Shown: positions 25,900 through 33,258 of the stretch, in pieces
Layout of the letters: each line of letters starts with the position of its first letter
How positions within the stretch are numbered: the stretch's first letter is position 1
From: Solirubrobacterales bacterium
GTDB lineage: Bacteria > Actinomycetota > Thermoleophilia > Solirubrobacterales > Solirubrobacteraceae
Length of the DNA: 40,028 nt
Assembly: GCA_003165655.1 (NCBI GenBank)
Contig: PMOY01000375.1
Location: 1-40,028 of the forward strand
Direction: 5' to 3'
Notes under the pieces: model-generated
Database searches by the model: none
The model's input: only the letters and a program-made list of their open reading frames with translations
What the model was told of the DNA's origin: nothing
Position numbers and translations under genes: made by a program

Positions 25900-27108
25900 A
25901 TGGCTGACCGGCTCGTGTACGTCTCACGTCTCGTACGACGACCACTCGTCGGGGCGGACGGCGCCGAGGTTGGGCGCGTTGTCGACGTCGTGCTGGGCTC
26001 CGGTGGGCGACCGCCTCGAGTCAACGGCTTCGTCGTCGCCAACCAGCGCCGGCACGTCTTCGTCGGCGCGGGCCGCGTGGGAGAGATCGACTCCGACGGC
26101 ATCCGGCTGCGGCGCGGGTCGATCAACCTACGCCAGTTCGAGCTCCGAGCAGGCGAGCGTCTGGTTGCCGGGGAGCTGATCGGAACCCGGATCGGAGAGG
26201 GTCGCGTGGTCGATATCGGACTCACTCCGGCACCGGAGCCGTTCGCGTGGGAGGTGGCGACCGTCGCGCTGGGTCACCGTGGACTGCCGGGGCGGCGAAG
26301 GGCACCGACGGTGATCGATTGGAGCGAGGCGGGCGAGTTGTTCGCCGACGATCGCCCGATCGATCGCCAGGCGGCGGCGCTCGGCGGGCTCCACCCGGCC
26401 GAGATGGCGGCGGCGATCCGGAGCCTGCCCCTGAGCCGTCGTCGCGTACTCGCGTCGGCGCTGGAGGACGAGCGGCTGGCCGACCTGCTCGAGGAGCTCT
26501 CCGAGGATGAGCAGGTCCGCCTCATCGAGGGCCTCGATCACGCTCGTCTGGGGCGGGTGCTCGACGAGATGGAGGCCGATGACGCAGCCGACCTCTTGGC
26601 GGAGTTCTCGGCCACTCGCCAGGCCGAGCTGTTGGGCGCGATGGACCCCGAGGAGGCCGAGCCGGTTCGCAGGCTGCTCAACTATGCACCGGACACCGCG
26701 GGCGGGCTGATGACGCCCGAGCCGATCATTCTCGGTCCGCAGGCCACGGTGTCTGAGGCGCTTGCGCGGATTCGCGACCCCGACCTGCCGGTCCCCCTGG
26801 CATCCCAGGTGTTCGTGTGCCAGCCACCGTTGGAGACGCCGACCGGTCGCTACCTGGGAGTGGTCGGGGTGCAGCGGCTGCTGCGCGAGGCGCCTTCCAA
26901 ACCCGTCGGGCGCTGTCTCGACGAGGACTGGGAGCCGATCGAGGCGGAGGCGAGTGACCGTGAGGTCGCCGCGCGCCTGGCGGCCTACGACGTCGTTGCG
27001 CTGCCGGTCACCGACGGCGCGAAGCGGTTGGTCGGCGCGGTGACCATCGACGACGTCCTCGACCGCTTGCTGCCCTCGGACTGGCGCCTCGCGCGCTCGG
27101 CTCGCTGA
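25900..27108 (+). CDS. MgtE N-domain/CBS protein with N-terminal PRC-like domain, no transporter part
   Basis: The 402-residue protein begins with a PRC-barrel-like segment (about 1-75: LVRRPLVGADGAEVGRVVDV, VNGFVVANQRRHVF). Next come an MgtE N-terminal superhelical domain (about 150-265: LGGLHPAEMAAAIRSLP, LADLLEELSEDEQVRLIEGL, LDEMEADDAADLLAE) and two CBS domains (about 270-400: APDTAGGLMTPEPI to VVALPVTDGAKRLVGAVTID). In true MgtE magnesium channels these parts gate a membrane domain; here no membrane segment follows, so it cannot transport by itself. The next gene, a DUF1003 membrane protein, overlaps by one base (TGATG) and may be the partner. Relatives with this layout are common in actinobacteria. 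Magnesium or nucleotide sensing is inference. Confidence 0.9.
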   Translation: MADRLVYVSRLVRRPLVGADGAEVGRVVDVVLGSGGRPPRVNGFVVANQRRHVFVGAGRVGEIDSDGIRLRRGSINLRQFELRAGERLVAGELIGTRIGEGRVVDIGLTPAPEPFAWEVATVALGHRGLPGRRRAPTVIDWSEAGELFADDRPIDRQAAALGGLHPAEMAAAIRSLPLSRRRVLASALEDERLADLLEELSEDEQVRLIEGLDHARLGRVLDEMEADDAADLLAEFSATRQAELLGAMDPEEAEPVRRLLNYAPDTAGGLMTPEPIILGPQATVSEALARIRDPDLPVPLASQVFVCQPPLETPTGRYLGVVGVQRLLREAPSKPVGRCLDEDWEPIEAEASDREVAARLAAYDVVALPVTDGAKRLVGAVTIDDVLDRLLPSDWRLARSAR

Positions 27109-27644
27109 TGGCTCGACACGACGATCTGGGGAAGCCCCGCGGCACCCCCGGCGGTCCGTCTTACGACCCCGATGCCTTCGCGCGCTACGCCGAGCGGATG
27201 GCACGCTTCCTCGGCACGGGTCGCTACTTGGCCGCCCAGACCGTGATCGTCGTCCTCTGGATCGCGCTGAACGTCTTGGTGCTCGCGTTGCGCTGGGACA
27301 AGTACCCCTTCATCCTCCTCAACCTCGTGTTCTCCACCCAGGCCGCGTACGCGGCGCCGATGATCCTGCTCGCGCAGAACCGCCAGGCGGACCGGGAGCG
27401 TGCGGAGATCGAGCGCGATCGCGACATGAACTCCCGCTCGCTGGCCGACACCGAGTTCCTCGCTCGAGAGATGGCGGGGATCCGGCTTGCGCTCGAGCAC
27501 AAGGCCGACCGCGAGGATGTGACTGAAGCGATCGACCGGCTCACCCACACGCTCGAGCACATGCATGGCGTTGAGCTCGGCCAAGAGTCAGGAACGATCG
27601 CCGGACGCGCGCGCGGCGAGCTCCGCGAACCGGACGCGGACTAG
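27108..27644 (+). CDS. DUF1003 membrane protein
   Basis: The 178-residue protein carries the DUF1003 core. FARYAERMARFLGTGRYLAA leads into helix 1 (about 44-65, VIVVLWIALNVLVL) and helix 2 (about 70-92, PFILLNLVFSTQAAYAAPMI). Between them lies RWDKYPF, and after helix 2 comes LLAQNRQADRERAEIERDRD, a family signature. The C-terminal half is a charged coiled-coil-like tail (AREMAGIRLALEHKADREDV). Its ATG overlaps the stop of the MgtE-N gene, so the two are translated together and probably form one complex. Molecular function of DUF1003 is not established. Confidence 0.9.
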   Translation: MARHDDLGKPRGTPGGPSYDPDAFARYAERMARFLGTGRYLAAQTVIVVLWIALNVLVLALRWDKYPFILLNLVFSTQAAYAAPMILLAQNRQADRERAEIERDRDMNSRSLADTEFLAREMAGIRLALEHKADREDVTEAIDRLTHTLEHMHGVELGQESGTIAGRARGELREPDAD

Positions 27645-27666
27645 ATCACCCGAGGGGAGCCGCGCG

Positions 27667-28014
27667 ATGCTCGTCGCCGTGACCGACCACGCGGCGCAGC
27701 GCTTCCTCCAGCGCGTGCGCGGAACGCTCGATGCCAAGACGGAGATCGCGGCGCGTGTGGCGCGCGCGCACGCGGCTGGTCGCGTCGAGGACGGTTCGCG
27801 CGCCACGGTTCTCGTTCGTGACCTCGAGCGCCGGGACCTCGTCTACGTCTGTCGTCCCGAGTCGCGTGAGCTTGTCGTCCTGACCCTGTGGGAGGAGGGC
27901 GATGATGCGGCGGTTCCCAAGCGCTTTACCGACGCCCTTCGCTCCGACGATGATCGCGTCGCGAACCAGCGGCCATCGCGCGAGCTGGACGGAAAGCCAG
28001 AGCGCAAGGGCTGA
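27667..28014 (+). CDS. small conserved-looking hypothetical protein
   Basis: The 115-residue protein has TDHAAQRFLQRVRGT near the start, then a basic helix (EIAARVARAHAAGRVEDGS), and two strands (ATVLVRDLERRDLVYVCRP, RELVVLTLWEEGDD). The His/Gln/Arg-rich opening followed by a small beta sheet recalls DUF4258-like or RelE-fold proteins, but I cannot assign a family. The C terminus is charged and probably disordered. The ATG at 27667 has GAGGGGAG about 8 nt upstream. It sits 22 bp after DUF1003 on the same strand and may be the last gene of that operon. No antitoxin-like partner is adjacent. Confidence 0.7.
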   Translation: MLVAVTDHAAQRFLQRVRGTLDAKTEIAARVARAHAAGRVEDGSRATVLVRDLERRDLVYVCRPESRELVVLTLWEEGDDAAVPKRFTDALRSDDDRVANQRPSRELDGKPERKG

Positions 28015-28085
28015 TCTCGCTGCCATCTGCCGTCGCGACGGACAGACTGTGCGTGCGAGGGCAATCGCTGTGCGACACTCGCGGC

Positions 28086-28856
28086 GTGCGCGGTCGTCTG
28101 GTGACAATTCCGATCAGCCACTTCTGCGAGAAGGCACGCTGGGCGTTGGACCGCGCCGGAGTCGACTACGTCGAGCACCCGCACCTGCAGCTCATCCATG
28201 TCTTCGCCGCGCGGTTCGCCGGAGGAGGTAGGACGGTGCCGGTGTTCGTCACGGACACCAGGGAGGTGCTCGCCGAATCGGCGGACATCCTCCGTTGGGC
28301 CGACACCCGGGTCGCGACCAACCGACGGCTCTATCCGGAGGGCGATCTGGGTGCGCAGGCGACGGCGCTGGAGGCCTGGCTCGATGAGGGCTTCGGGCCC
28401 GATGGCCGCCTGTGGATGTACCACGGGACGCTCCCGGTGGTGCACGAGATGGGCCAGTGGGCGCTGGCCGGCATCCCGGCTTGGGAGCGCGGCGTCTTCC
28501 GCGTCGGTGGGCCTGCCATCGACGTGGCGATCCGCCGCTACCTCGGAATTGACGCGGCTGCCGCGAGCATGGCGCTCGACCGGGTCAACGGCGTGTTCAA
28601 TGACATCGCCGGGCGCTTATCGGATGGGCGCCGCTTCCTTCTCGGCGACCGCTTTACCGCCGCCGACCTGACATTTGCCGCACTCGCGGCGCCGATGCTG
28701 CTGCCCGCGCGGTACGGCTCGCCGCTGCCGCCGCCGGAAGCGATGCCGGATGGGCTGGCTCGCGAGGTGCGACGTCTCCGCGCCCATCCCGCCGGTGTGT
28801 TCGCGGACCGCCTGTACGCCGAGGAACGCGTGCCTCGAGCATCTGCCGCGGCCTGA
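28086..28856 (+). CDS. glutathione S-transferase-fold protein
   Basis: The 256-residue protein begins with a thioredoxin-like GST N domain (VTIPISHFCEKARWALDRAG, then RTVPVFVTDTREVLAESADI with the Pro and Glu-Ser-Asp that contact the thiol). The helical C domain contains FLLGDRFTAADLTFAALAAP, the N-capping box motif of GSTs. Most actinobacteria lack glutathione and use mycothiol, so the true thiol substrate is uncertain. The start is GTG at 28086, directly before the first strand; no clear ribosome-binding site was seen. Its 3' end is tandemly repeated including the stop codon. Confidence 0.85.
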   Translation: MRGRLVTIPISHFCEKARWALDRAGVDYVEHPHLQLIHVFAARFAGGGRTVPVFVTDTREVLAESADILRWADTRVATNRRLYPEGDLGAQATALEAWLDEGFGPDGRLWMYHGTLPVVHEMGQWALAGIPAWERGVFRVGGPAIDVAIRRYLGIDAAAASMALDRVNGVFNDIAGRLSDGRRFLLGDRFTAADLTFAALAAPMLLPARYGSPLPPPEAMPDGLAREVRRLRAHPAGVFADRLYAEERVPRASAAA

Positions 28857-28913
28857 GCGCGTCCACGACGAGCCTGACCGCGTCGACTACCAGCCTGAGC
28901 GCGTCGACTCTGT
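28851..28913 (+). repeat. 21-bp tandem repeat (3 copies) spanning the GST stop codon
   Basis: The copies are 28851-28871, 28872-28892 and 28893-28913, each starting GCCTGA(G/C)CGCGTC. The TGA in the first copy is the stop codon of the GST-like gene. A partial fourth copy (GCCTGAGC) occurs at 28942. Confidence 0.93.
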
Positions 28914-28949
28914 GCGCCGAGGATCCCGGGCCCGCCGCGCAGCCTGAGC

Positions 28950-28980
28950 TTGACAGGCAGCTATGTAAGTGTAGCCTTAC
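28950..28980 (+). promoter_or_regulatory. promoter with overlapping operator of the arsR-AHSA1 operon
   Basis: A perfect -35 TTGACA (28950-28955), a 16-bp spacer and TAGCCT (28972-28977) lie before the regulator ATG at 28989. An inverted repeat GTAAG-N6-CTTAC (28965-28969, 28976-28980) overlaps the -10, the expected place for autorepression by the ArsR protein. Confidence 0.7.
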
Positions 28981-28988
28981 CGTTCGTG

Positions 28989-29303
28989 ATGACTTACGGA
29001 ACGGGACTGGCGGCCCTGGGCGACCCGACAAGGCGAGCGATCTTCGAGCGCCTCGCCGATCGTCCGCGTGCGGTCGGAGAGCTGGCCCGCGAGCTACCGG
29101 TCAGCCGGCCCGCCGTCTCCCAGCACCTCAAGGTGCTGAAGGACGCGGGACTCGTGATCGACCGTCCAGCGGGCACGCGCCGCATCTATCAGCTCGACCC
29201 CGACGGAGTCGAGGCCCTGCGGGCGTACCTCGACCAGTTCTGGAATCGCGCCCTCACCGCTTTCAAGGCAACCGTCGAGCAATCAGAAGAGGAGAGCACA
29301 TGA
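28989..29303 (+). CDS. ArsR-type winged-helix regulator
   Basis: The 104-residue repressor has the usual fold: LAALGDPTRRAIFERLADRP, then RAVGELARELPVSRPAVSQH (recognition helix), LKVLKDAGLVIDRPAGTRRI (wing), and LDPDGVEALRAYLDQFWNRA. There are no metal-binding cysteines, so it is not an arsenic or cadmium sensor. It belongs to the subgroup paired with AHSA1/SRPBCC proteins. ATGA overlap joins it to the next gene. The promoter in front carries a short palindrome that overlaps the -10. The ligand is probably sensed through the partner or directly; unknown. Confidence 0.93.
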   Translation: MTYGTGLAALGDPTRRAIFERLADRPRAVGELARELPVSRPAVSQHLKVLKDAGLVIDRPAGTRRIYQLDPDGVEALRAYLDQFWNRALTAFKATVEQSEEEST

Positions 29304-29782
29304 CCATGCAGGCAGCGGACACCTCCGTCCGGACGTCGATCGTCGTGCAGGCGCCGATCGAGCGGGCGTTCTCGGTCTTCACCGAGGGGATCGGGAGCTG
29401 GTGGGCCAAGGACCACCACATCCTCGAAGCGGAGCTCGACGAGATGGTGTTCGAGCCTCGCGAGGGCGGCCACGTCTACGACCGCGGAGTGGACGGCAGC
29501 GAATGCCACTGGGCGCGCGTGCTCGCCTATGAACCGCCGCGGCGGTTCGTCATCAGCTGGGACATCAATCTCCGGTGGCAACTGGAGACCGACCCCGGGA
29601 AGACGAGCGAGGTCGAGGTGCGGTTCGTCGCCGAGGCGCCGGATCGGACGCGGGTCGAGCTCGAGCACCGCAACCTCGAGCGCCACGGAGACGGCTGGGA
29701 GCAGCTGCGCGATGCCGTCGGATCGCCCGGCGGCTGGAGCGACGGCCTGCGGCTGTTCGCCGATGCCGCTCGAGCGGCGTGA
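29300..29782 (+). CDS. AHSA1/SRPBCC domain protein
   Basis: The 160-residue AHSA1-like protein starts with TSIVVQAPIERAFSVFTEGI, has the GSWWAKDHHI loop, EPREGGHVYDRGVDGSECHW, and VLAYEPPRRFVISWDINLRW (the usual core strand), and ends with a long helix (GGWSDGLRLFADAARA). Members bind small hydrophobic molecules; many are encoded next to an ArsR regulator as here. It overlaps the regulator by 4 nt (ATGA), so the two are translationally coupled. The 3' end is part of a 26-bp tandem repeat. Confidence 0.92.
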   Translation: MTMQAADTSVRTSIVVQAPIERAFSVFTEGIGSWWAKDHHILEAELDEMVFEPREGGHVYDRGVDGSECHWARVLAYEPPRRFVISWDINLRWQLETDPGKTSEVEVRFVAEAPDRTRVELEHRNLERHGDGWEQLRDAVGSPGGWSDGLRLFADAARAA

Positions 29783-29829
29783 GCCTCCCGCGCGATCGAG
29801 CGGCGTGATCCTCCCACCCGATCGAGCGG
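29768..29829 (+). repeat. 26-bp tandem repeat (2.4 copies) spanning the AHSA1 stop codon
   Basis: Copies at 29768-29793 and 29794-29819, then a partial copy at 29820-29829. They share TCGAGCGGCGTGA and CCTCCC. The TGA in the first copy is the stop of the AHSA1 gene. Confidence 0.9.
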
Positions 29830-29845
29830 GCTCGGATTCGCCCGG

Positions 29846-29851
29846 TAGCCT
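29846..29851 (+). promoter_or_regulatory. candidate -10 (TAGCCT), leaderless start
   Basis: TAGCCT ends 6 nt before a GTG at 29858, and no ribosome-binding site is present. This supports 29858 rather than the GTG at 29852 as the start. Confidence 0.35.
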
Positions 29852-29857
29852 GTGTCG

Positions 29858-30310
29858 GTGTCCAACCACGCGGCGGAAGCTCACGGCCAGGGGCGCACGA
29901 GCGCGGTCGAGCGGTTCGCGTTTCGCTTCGACCCCGCTTATCGCCGTGTCGCTCGGCTCTTCGCAATCACGCCTGCGAACGCGTGGGTGGAACTACGCAA
30001 CGGCGAGCTGGAGGCACGGTTCGGTCGCTGGCGCGTGCGCACCGCGCTGCTCAACATCGCGAACGTCGAGGTCACCGGGCCATATGCGTTCCTCAAGACC
30101 GCGGGACCAGCACGCCTGGCCGTGACCGATCGGGGCCTGACGTTCGCCACCAACGGCGACCGTGGTGTGCTGGTCACGTTTCGTGTCCCGGTGCCGGGGA
30201 TCGAACGATCAGGCCTGCTTCGGCACCCCGAGCTGACCGTCACCGTGGCCGATGTGGACGCGTTCGCGACCTGCCTGCGGGCGCGGATCGCGACGAGTCA
30301 GGTCACCTGA
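29858..30310 (+). CDS. hypothetical protein, about 150 residues
   Basis: I do not recognise a named domain. The 150-residue product is soluble, begins with RFAFRFDPAYRRVARLFAIT, and continues with strands WVELRNGELEARFGRWRVRT, NIANVEVTGPYAFLKTAGPA and RGVLVTFRVPVPGIERSG, ending in HPELTVTVADVDAFATCLRA. The pattern of alternating strands with one final helix suggests a small PH-like or SRPBCC-like beta fold. The next gene starts 4 nt after its stop on the same strand, so they may be an operon. Confidence 0.7.
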   Translation: MSNHAAEAHGQGRTSAVERFAFRFDPAYRRVARLFAITPANAWVELRNGELEARFGRWRVRTALLNIANVEVTGPYAFLKTAGPARLAVTDRGLTFATNGDRGVLVTFRVPVPGIERSGLLRHPELTVTVADVDAFATCLRARIATSQVT

Positions 30311-30314
30311 CGCC

Positions 30315-30797
30315 GTGGGCACACCCGCTGTCGCGCGACGGGTGGTCGCTCTGCTCATGCTCGCCGCGCTGGTGGCCGGGTGTGGGGCCGATACGAAGGG
30401 CGATTTCGTTGCGCGCGCCAATGCGATCTGCGCGAGCACCGTGCGCGAGACGCGCTCGATCGCGCCGCCGAGCTTCACCCACTCCAAGGCGCAGCAGCTG
30501 AGGGCCCTCGCCGGCTACCTGGCCAGCGTGTTGCCGGTCGTGCAGTCGGAGGCGACTCAGCTTCACGCTCTGCGGCGTCCCACCGAGGTCGCTCACGATC
30601 GTGCCGCGCTCGCGCGCTACCTCAGCGCCGTGACCCAGGTCCTCGGCGACTACCGGGAGCTCGCTGCGGCAGCGAAGCGCGGTGATGCCCGAGGCGTGGC
30701 GAGCGCCGAGGCGGCATTGAGGGCCAGTCCGGTCACCTCGCTCGCCGCCGCCTACGGGCTGCGCTCGTGTGGAAGCCCGGGGGCGACCGTCGCCTGA
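30315..30797 (+). CDS. small predicted lipoprotein
   Basis: The 160-residue protein has a type II signal peptide: RRVVALLMLAALVAGCGADT, with lipobox LVAGC (Cys about residue 23) followed by Gly-Ala-Asp. The mature part is mostly helical (FVARANAICASTVRETRSI, QLRALAGYLASVLPVVQSEA, ALARYLSAVTQVLGDYREL) with two cysteines, ANAICAST and GLRSCGSPG, that could pair. It is likely anchored outside the cell membrane. The start GTG 30315 lies 4 nt after the preceding stop. Its 3' end overlaps the convergent ABC ATPase gene by 46 bp. Function unknown. Confidence 0.75.
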   Translation: MGTPAVARRVVALLMLAALVAGCGADTKGDFVARANAICASTVRETRSIAPPSFTHSKAQQLRALAGYLASVLPVVQSEATQLHALRRPTEVAHDRAALARYLSAVTQVLGDYRELAAAAKRGDARGVASAEAALRASPVTSLAAAYGLRSCGSPGATVA

Positions 30798-31777
30798 GGG
30801 CGAGCCCCTGCTCGTGGGGGCGACGCGAGCACCCCGTCCGCCGCGGGGAGCGGGAACTGGGCGCCGCCGAGGACGCGGACGCGGACGGTGTCTCCCGGCC
30901 GGGGAGCCGGGAGCGGCGCGACCGTGTAGAGCCGTCCGCGCTCGAGCTCGAGCTCGAGGCGGACGCCGTCTTCGAGCGGGACGGCGCGTGTCACGCGGGC
31001 CGACAGGGGGCCGGCGGGATCGAGCGTGACGTGCGCCGGTCGCGTGAGCAACATCTCGCCGGCGTCCTGCAGCGATCCGTCGAAGCCGAGAAAGCGCGCC
31101 ACCGCCGTGCTTGGTGGATGCTCGAGCAGCTCGCGGGGAGGGCCCGCGGCGACGAGCTCACCGGCGATGAGGATGAACAGACGATCGGCGAGCGCCCACG
31201 CCTCGGCCCGGTCGTGGACGACGACGAGGGTCGCCCTGGTCCCCGAACGCAGTGCGGAGACGGCGTCCTCGAGCAGGTTCGCGCGCGTCTCGGCATCGAG
31301 GCCGGCGAACGGCTCGTCGAGCATGAGGATGTCGGGGCGTACCGCGAGTGCCCGAGCGAGGTGAACGCGGCGCCGCTCACCGCCTGAGAGGGCCCCGGCG
31401 GGACGCTGCGCGAGGTGCTCGGCGCCCATTGCGCGGAGGGCCTCGCGCGCGCGCACTGCCCGCTCGGAACGCGGAACGCCCCACCACGCGAGCGCGAGCA
31501 TCACGTTCGCGAGGACGCTGCGGCGGGCCAGGTCGGGAGCCTGGAGCGCGATCGCCACGCGGCCATGGCGCTCGATCTGCCCTTGCGCGGGTGCGAGGAC
31601 ACCCCCGAGCGCGTCAAGCAGCGTGCTCTTGCCGGCGCCGTTCGGTCCGAGCAGCGCGACGAGCTCACCCACGCGAAGCTCGACGCTGACATCACGCACG
31701 ACCTCGCGATCCCCGCGACGGACGCTTACGTGCTTGCAGCGAAGCAACACCTCGCCGGTTGCAGACGCGTCGCTCAC
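30752..31777 (-). CDS. ABC transporter ATPase of the Tup-like importer
   Basis: This 341-residue ATPase energises an ABC importer. Walker A is GPNGAGKST (about residue 45), the Q-loop falls in AIALQAPDL, the signature is LSGGERRRVHLARAL, Walker B is ILMLDEPFAGLDAE, and the H-loop is VVVHDRAEA. After about residue 240 comes a C-terminal extension with TOBE-like strands (EMLLTRPAHVTLDPAGPLSA, VRLELELERGRLYTVAPLP), typical of oxyanion importers such as those for molybdate or tungstate. Its GTG start overlaps the stop of the upstream permease (GTGA). It is the last gene of the seven-gene operon. Substrate is inferred from the TupA-like binding protein. Confidence 0.9.
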   Translation of the reverse strand: MSDASATGEVLLRCKHVSVRRGDREVVRDVSVELRVGELVALLGPNGAGKSTLLDALGGVLAPAQGQIERHGRVAIALQAPDLARRSVLANVMLALAWWGVPRSERAVRAREALRAMGAEHLAQRPAGALSGGERRRVHLARALAVRPDILMLDEPFAGLDAETRANLLEDAVSALRSGTRATLVVVHDRAEAWALADRLFILIAGELVAAGPPRELLEHPPSTAVARFLGFDGSLQDAGEMLLTRPAHVTLDPAGPLSARVTRAVPLEDGVRLELELERGRLYTVAPLPAPRPGDTVRVRVLGGAQFPLPAADGVLASPPRAGARPQATVAPGLPHERSP

Positions 31778-32496
31778 GTTACGGACCGGAAGCGCAGACG
31801 GATGCCGCCGCCGCGCTGCTGAAGCACCCCGAGGCCGCCCATGAGGATGAGGATGAGCCCGATCAGCACGATGCCGATCGCGATGGCTTGGGCGTAACGA
31901 GCCGCGTTGGCATCAAACAGGATCGCGCTCGCCAGCGTCTGATCGAAGCCATAGACGTTGCCTCCGACGATGACGATGGCTCCGACCTCGGAGAGCGCGG
32001 ATCCGAGCGCGGCGATCACGGCGGCCAGCACACCGATCCTCGCTTCGCGCACCGCGAGCGCGTAGAGCTGAGCTCGCCCGGCGCCGAGGGCCCGGGCTTG
32101 AGCCAAGAGCCCGGGCGGGAGTCCCTGGACCGCGGCGGCGGTGAGCGCGACGATATACGGGAGCGCCAGGAGCGTCTGCGCGATGAACACGGCCTTCTTG
32201 GACAAGATGAGGTTGTACCCGCCGAGCGGGCCTTGCGGGACGAACAGCAGGAACAGGAAGAGACCGGCGAGCACCGGCGGCAGACCGAGGCTCGCGTTGG
32301 CCAGGATCTGCAGCACGCGCCTGCCGCGGAAGCGCCCGAGCCCGATCGTCAGTCCGATCGGCAGTCCGATCGCGGCCGCCACCACCGTCGCCACCACGGC
32401 AACCTGAACCGTGAACCAGATGATGCTGAGGAGGTAAGGATTCCCGTGGAAGATGAGCGGCACGGCAACCTTCAGCTCCTCCCACCACAGTCGCAT
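31774..32496 (-). CDS. TupB-like ABC permease 2
   Basis: The 240-residue membrane protein belongs to the binding-protein-dependent permeases of the TupB (tungstate) type: LLSIIWFTVQVAVVATVVAA, GLPIGLTIGLGRFRGRRVLQ, NASLGLPPVLAGLFLFLLF, and the coupling loop ARALGAGRAQLYALAVREAR that contacts the ATPase. GSALSEVGAIVIVGGNVYGF (a family signature) and a last helix follow. About six membrane helices are visible. It is a clear paralogue of the upstream permease, so the channel is probably a heterodimer. It starts 36 bp after that gene and overlaps the ATPase start by 4 nt. Confidence 0.92.
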   Translation of the reverse strand: MRLWWEELKVAVPLIFHGNPYLLSIIWFTVQVAVVATVVAAAIGLPIGLTIGLGRFRGRRVLQILANASLGLPPVLAGLFLFLLFVPQGPLGGYNLILSKKAVFIAQTLLALPYIVALTAAAVQGLPPGLLAQARALGAGRAQLYALAVREARIGVLAAVIAALGSALSEVGAIVIVGGNVYGFDQTLASAILFDANAARYAQAIAIGIVLIGLILILMGGLGVLQQRGGGIRLRFRSVT

Positions 32497-32532
32497 CTCA
32501 GTGGCTCTGCCGGCGGGGGGCGGACGCGTCGG

Positions 32533-33258
32533 TCATGTCGAGGTCCGGAAGCGCAGCTGGATGCCACCGGTGCGTTGTTGAAGCACGGTGAGGACGCCGA
32601 TGAGCACGAGGATCAACGCGAGCAGCACGAGTCCGATCGCCACCGCGTTCGGGTAGTCGGCGTAGTTGCTGACCTGCGCGACGACGGCGCTCGCGAGCGT
32701 CTGGTCGTAGTTCTCGATGTTGCCGCCGACGATGATCACCGCTCCGACTTCCGAGAGCGCGGAGCCGAGGGCTGCGATCACCGCTGCGATCACCCCGATC
32801 TTCGCTTCGCGGAGCGCCAGCAGCGAGAGCTGGCGTCGTCCGGCGCCGAGCACTCGCGCTTGGGCGAGCAGCCCGGGCGGAAGTGCCTGGATCGCGGCGG
32901 CGCTCAGCGCGACGATATACGGGAGCGCGAGGATGGTCTGCGCGACATACACGCCGCGCAGCGTGAACTCAATGCGCAGTCCCCCGAACAGGCCTTGCGG
33001 GAGGAGAAAGATCAACACGACAACACCGACGAGCACGGGCGGGAGGGCGAGGCTCACGTTCGCGAGGACGTGCAACGCACGTCGACCGCGGAAGCGCCCG
33101 AGACCGATCGTCAGACCGATCGGCAGGCCGAGCACGAGCGCGACCCCGGTGGAGACGAGAGCAACCTTGATCGTTACCCACGTCACGCTGAGGATGTAGG
33201 CGTTTCCGCTCGTGATCAGCGGGAACGCGCTGCGCAGCTCGTGCCAGAGATACCCCAC
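32533..33258 (-). CDS. TupB-like ABC permease 1
   Basis: The 241-residue membrane protein is a paralogue of permease 2 with the same signatures: LGLPIGLTIGLGRFRGRRAL, VSLALPPVLVGVVVLIFLLP, the coupling loop ARVLGAGRRQLSLLALREAK, and GSALSEVGAVIIVGGNIENY. Both permeases end alike (VLTVLQQRTGGIQLRFR here; LGVLQQRGGGIRLRFR in the other), which shows a gene duplication. Usual tungstate systems carry one TupB that dimerises; two different copies suggest a heterodimer or two substrates. The GTG start directly follows the TGA of the DUF2149-like gene (TGAGTG), so translation is coupled. Confidence 0.92.
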   Translation of the reverse strand: MGYLWHELRSAFPLITSGNAYILSVTWVTIKVALVSTGVALVLGLPIGLTIGLGRFRGRRALHVLANVSLALPPVLVGVVVLIFLLPQGLFGGLRIEFTLRGVYVAQTILALPYIVALSAAAIQALPPGLLAQARVLGAGRRQLSLLALREAKIGVIAAVIAALGSALSEVGAVIIVGGNIENYDQTLASAVVAQVSNYADYPNAVAIGLVLLALILVLIGVLTVLQQRTGGIQLRFRTST

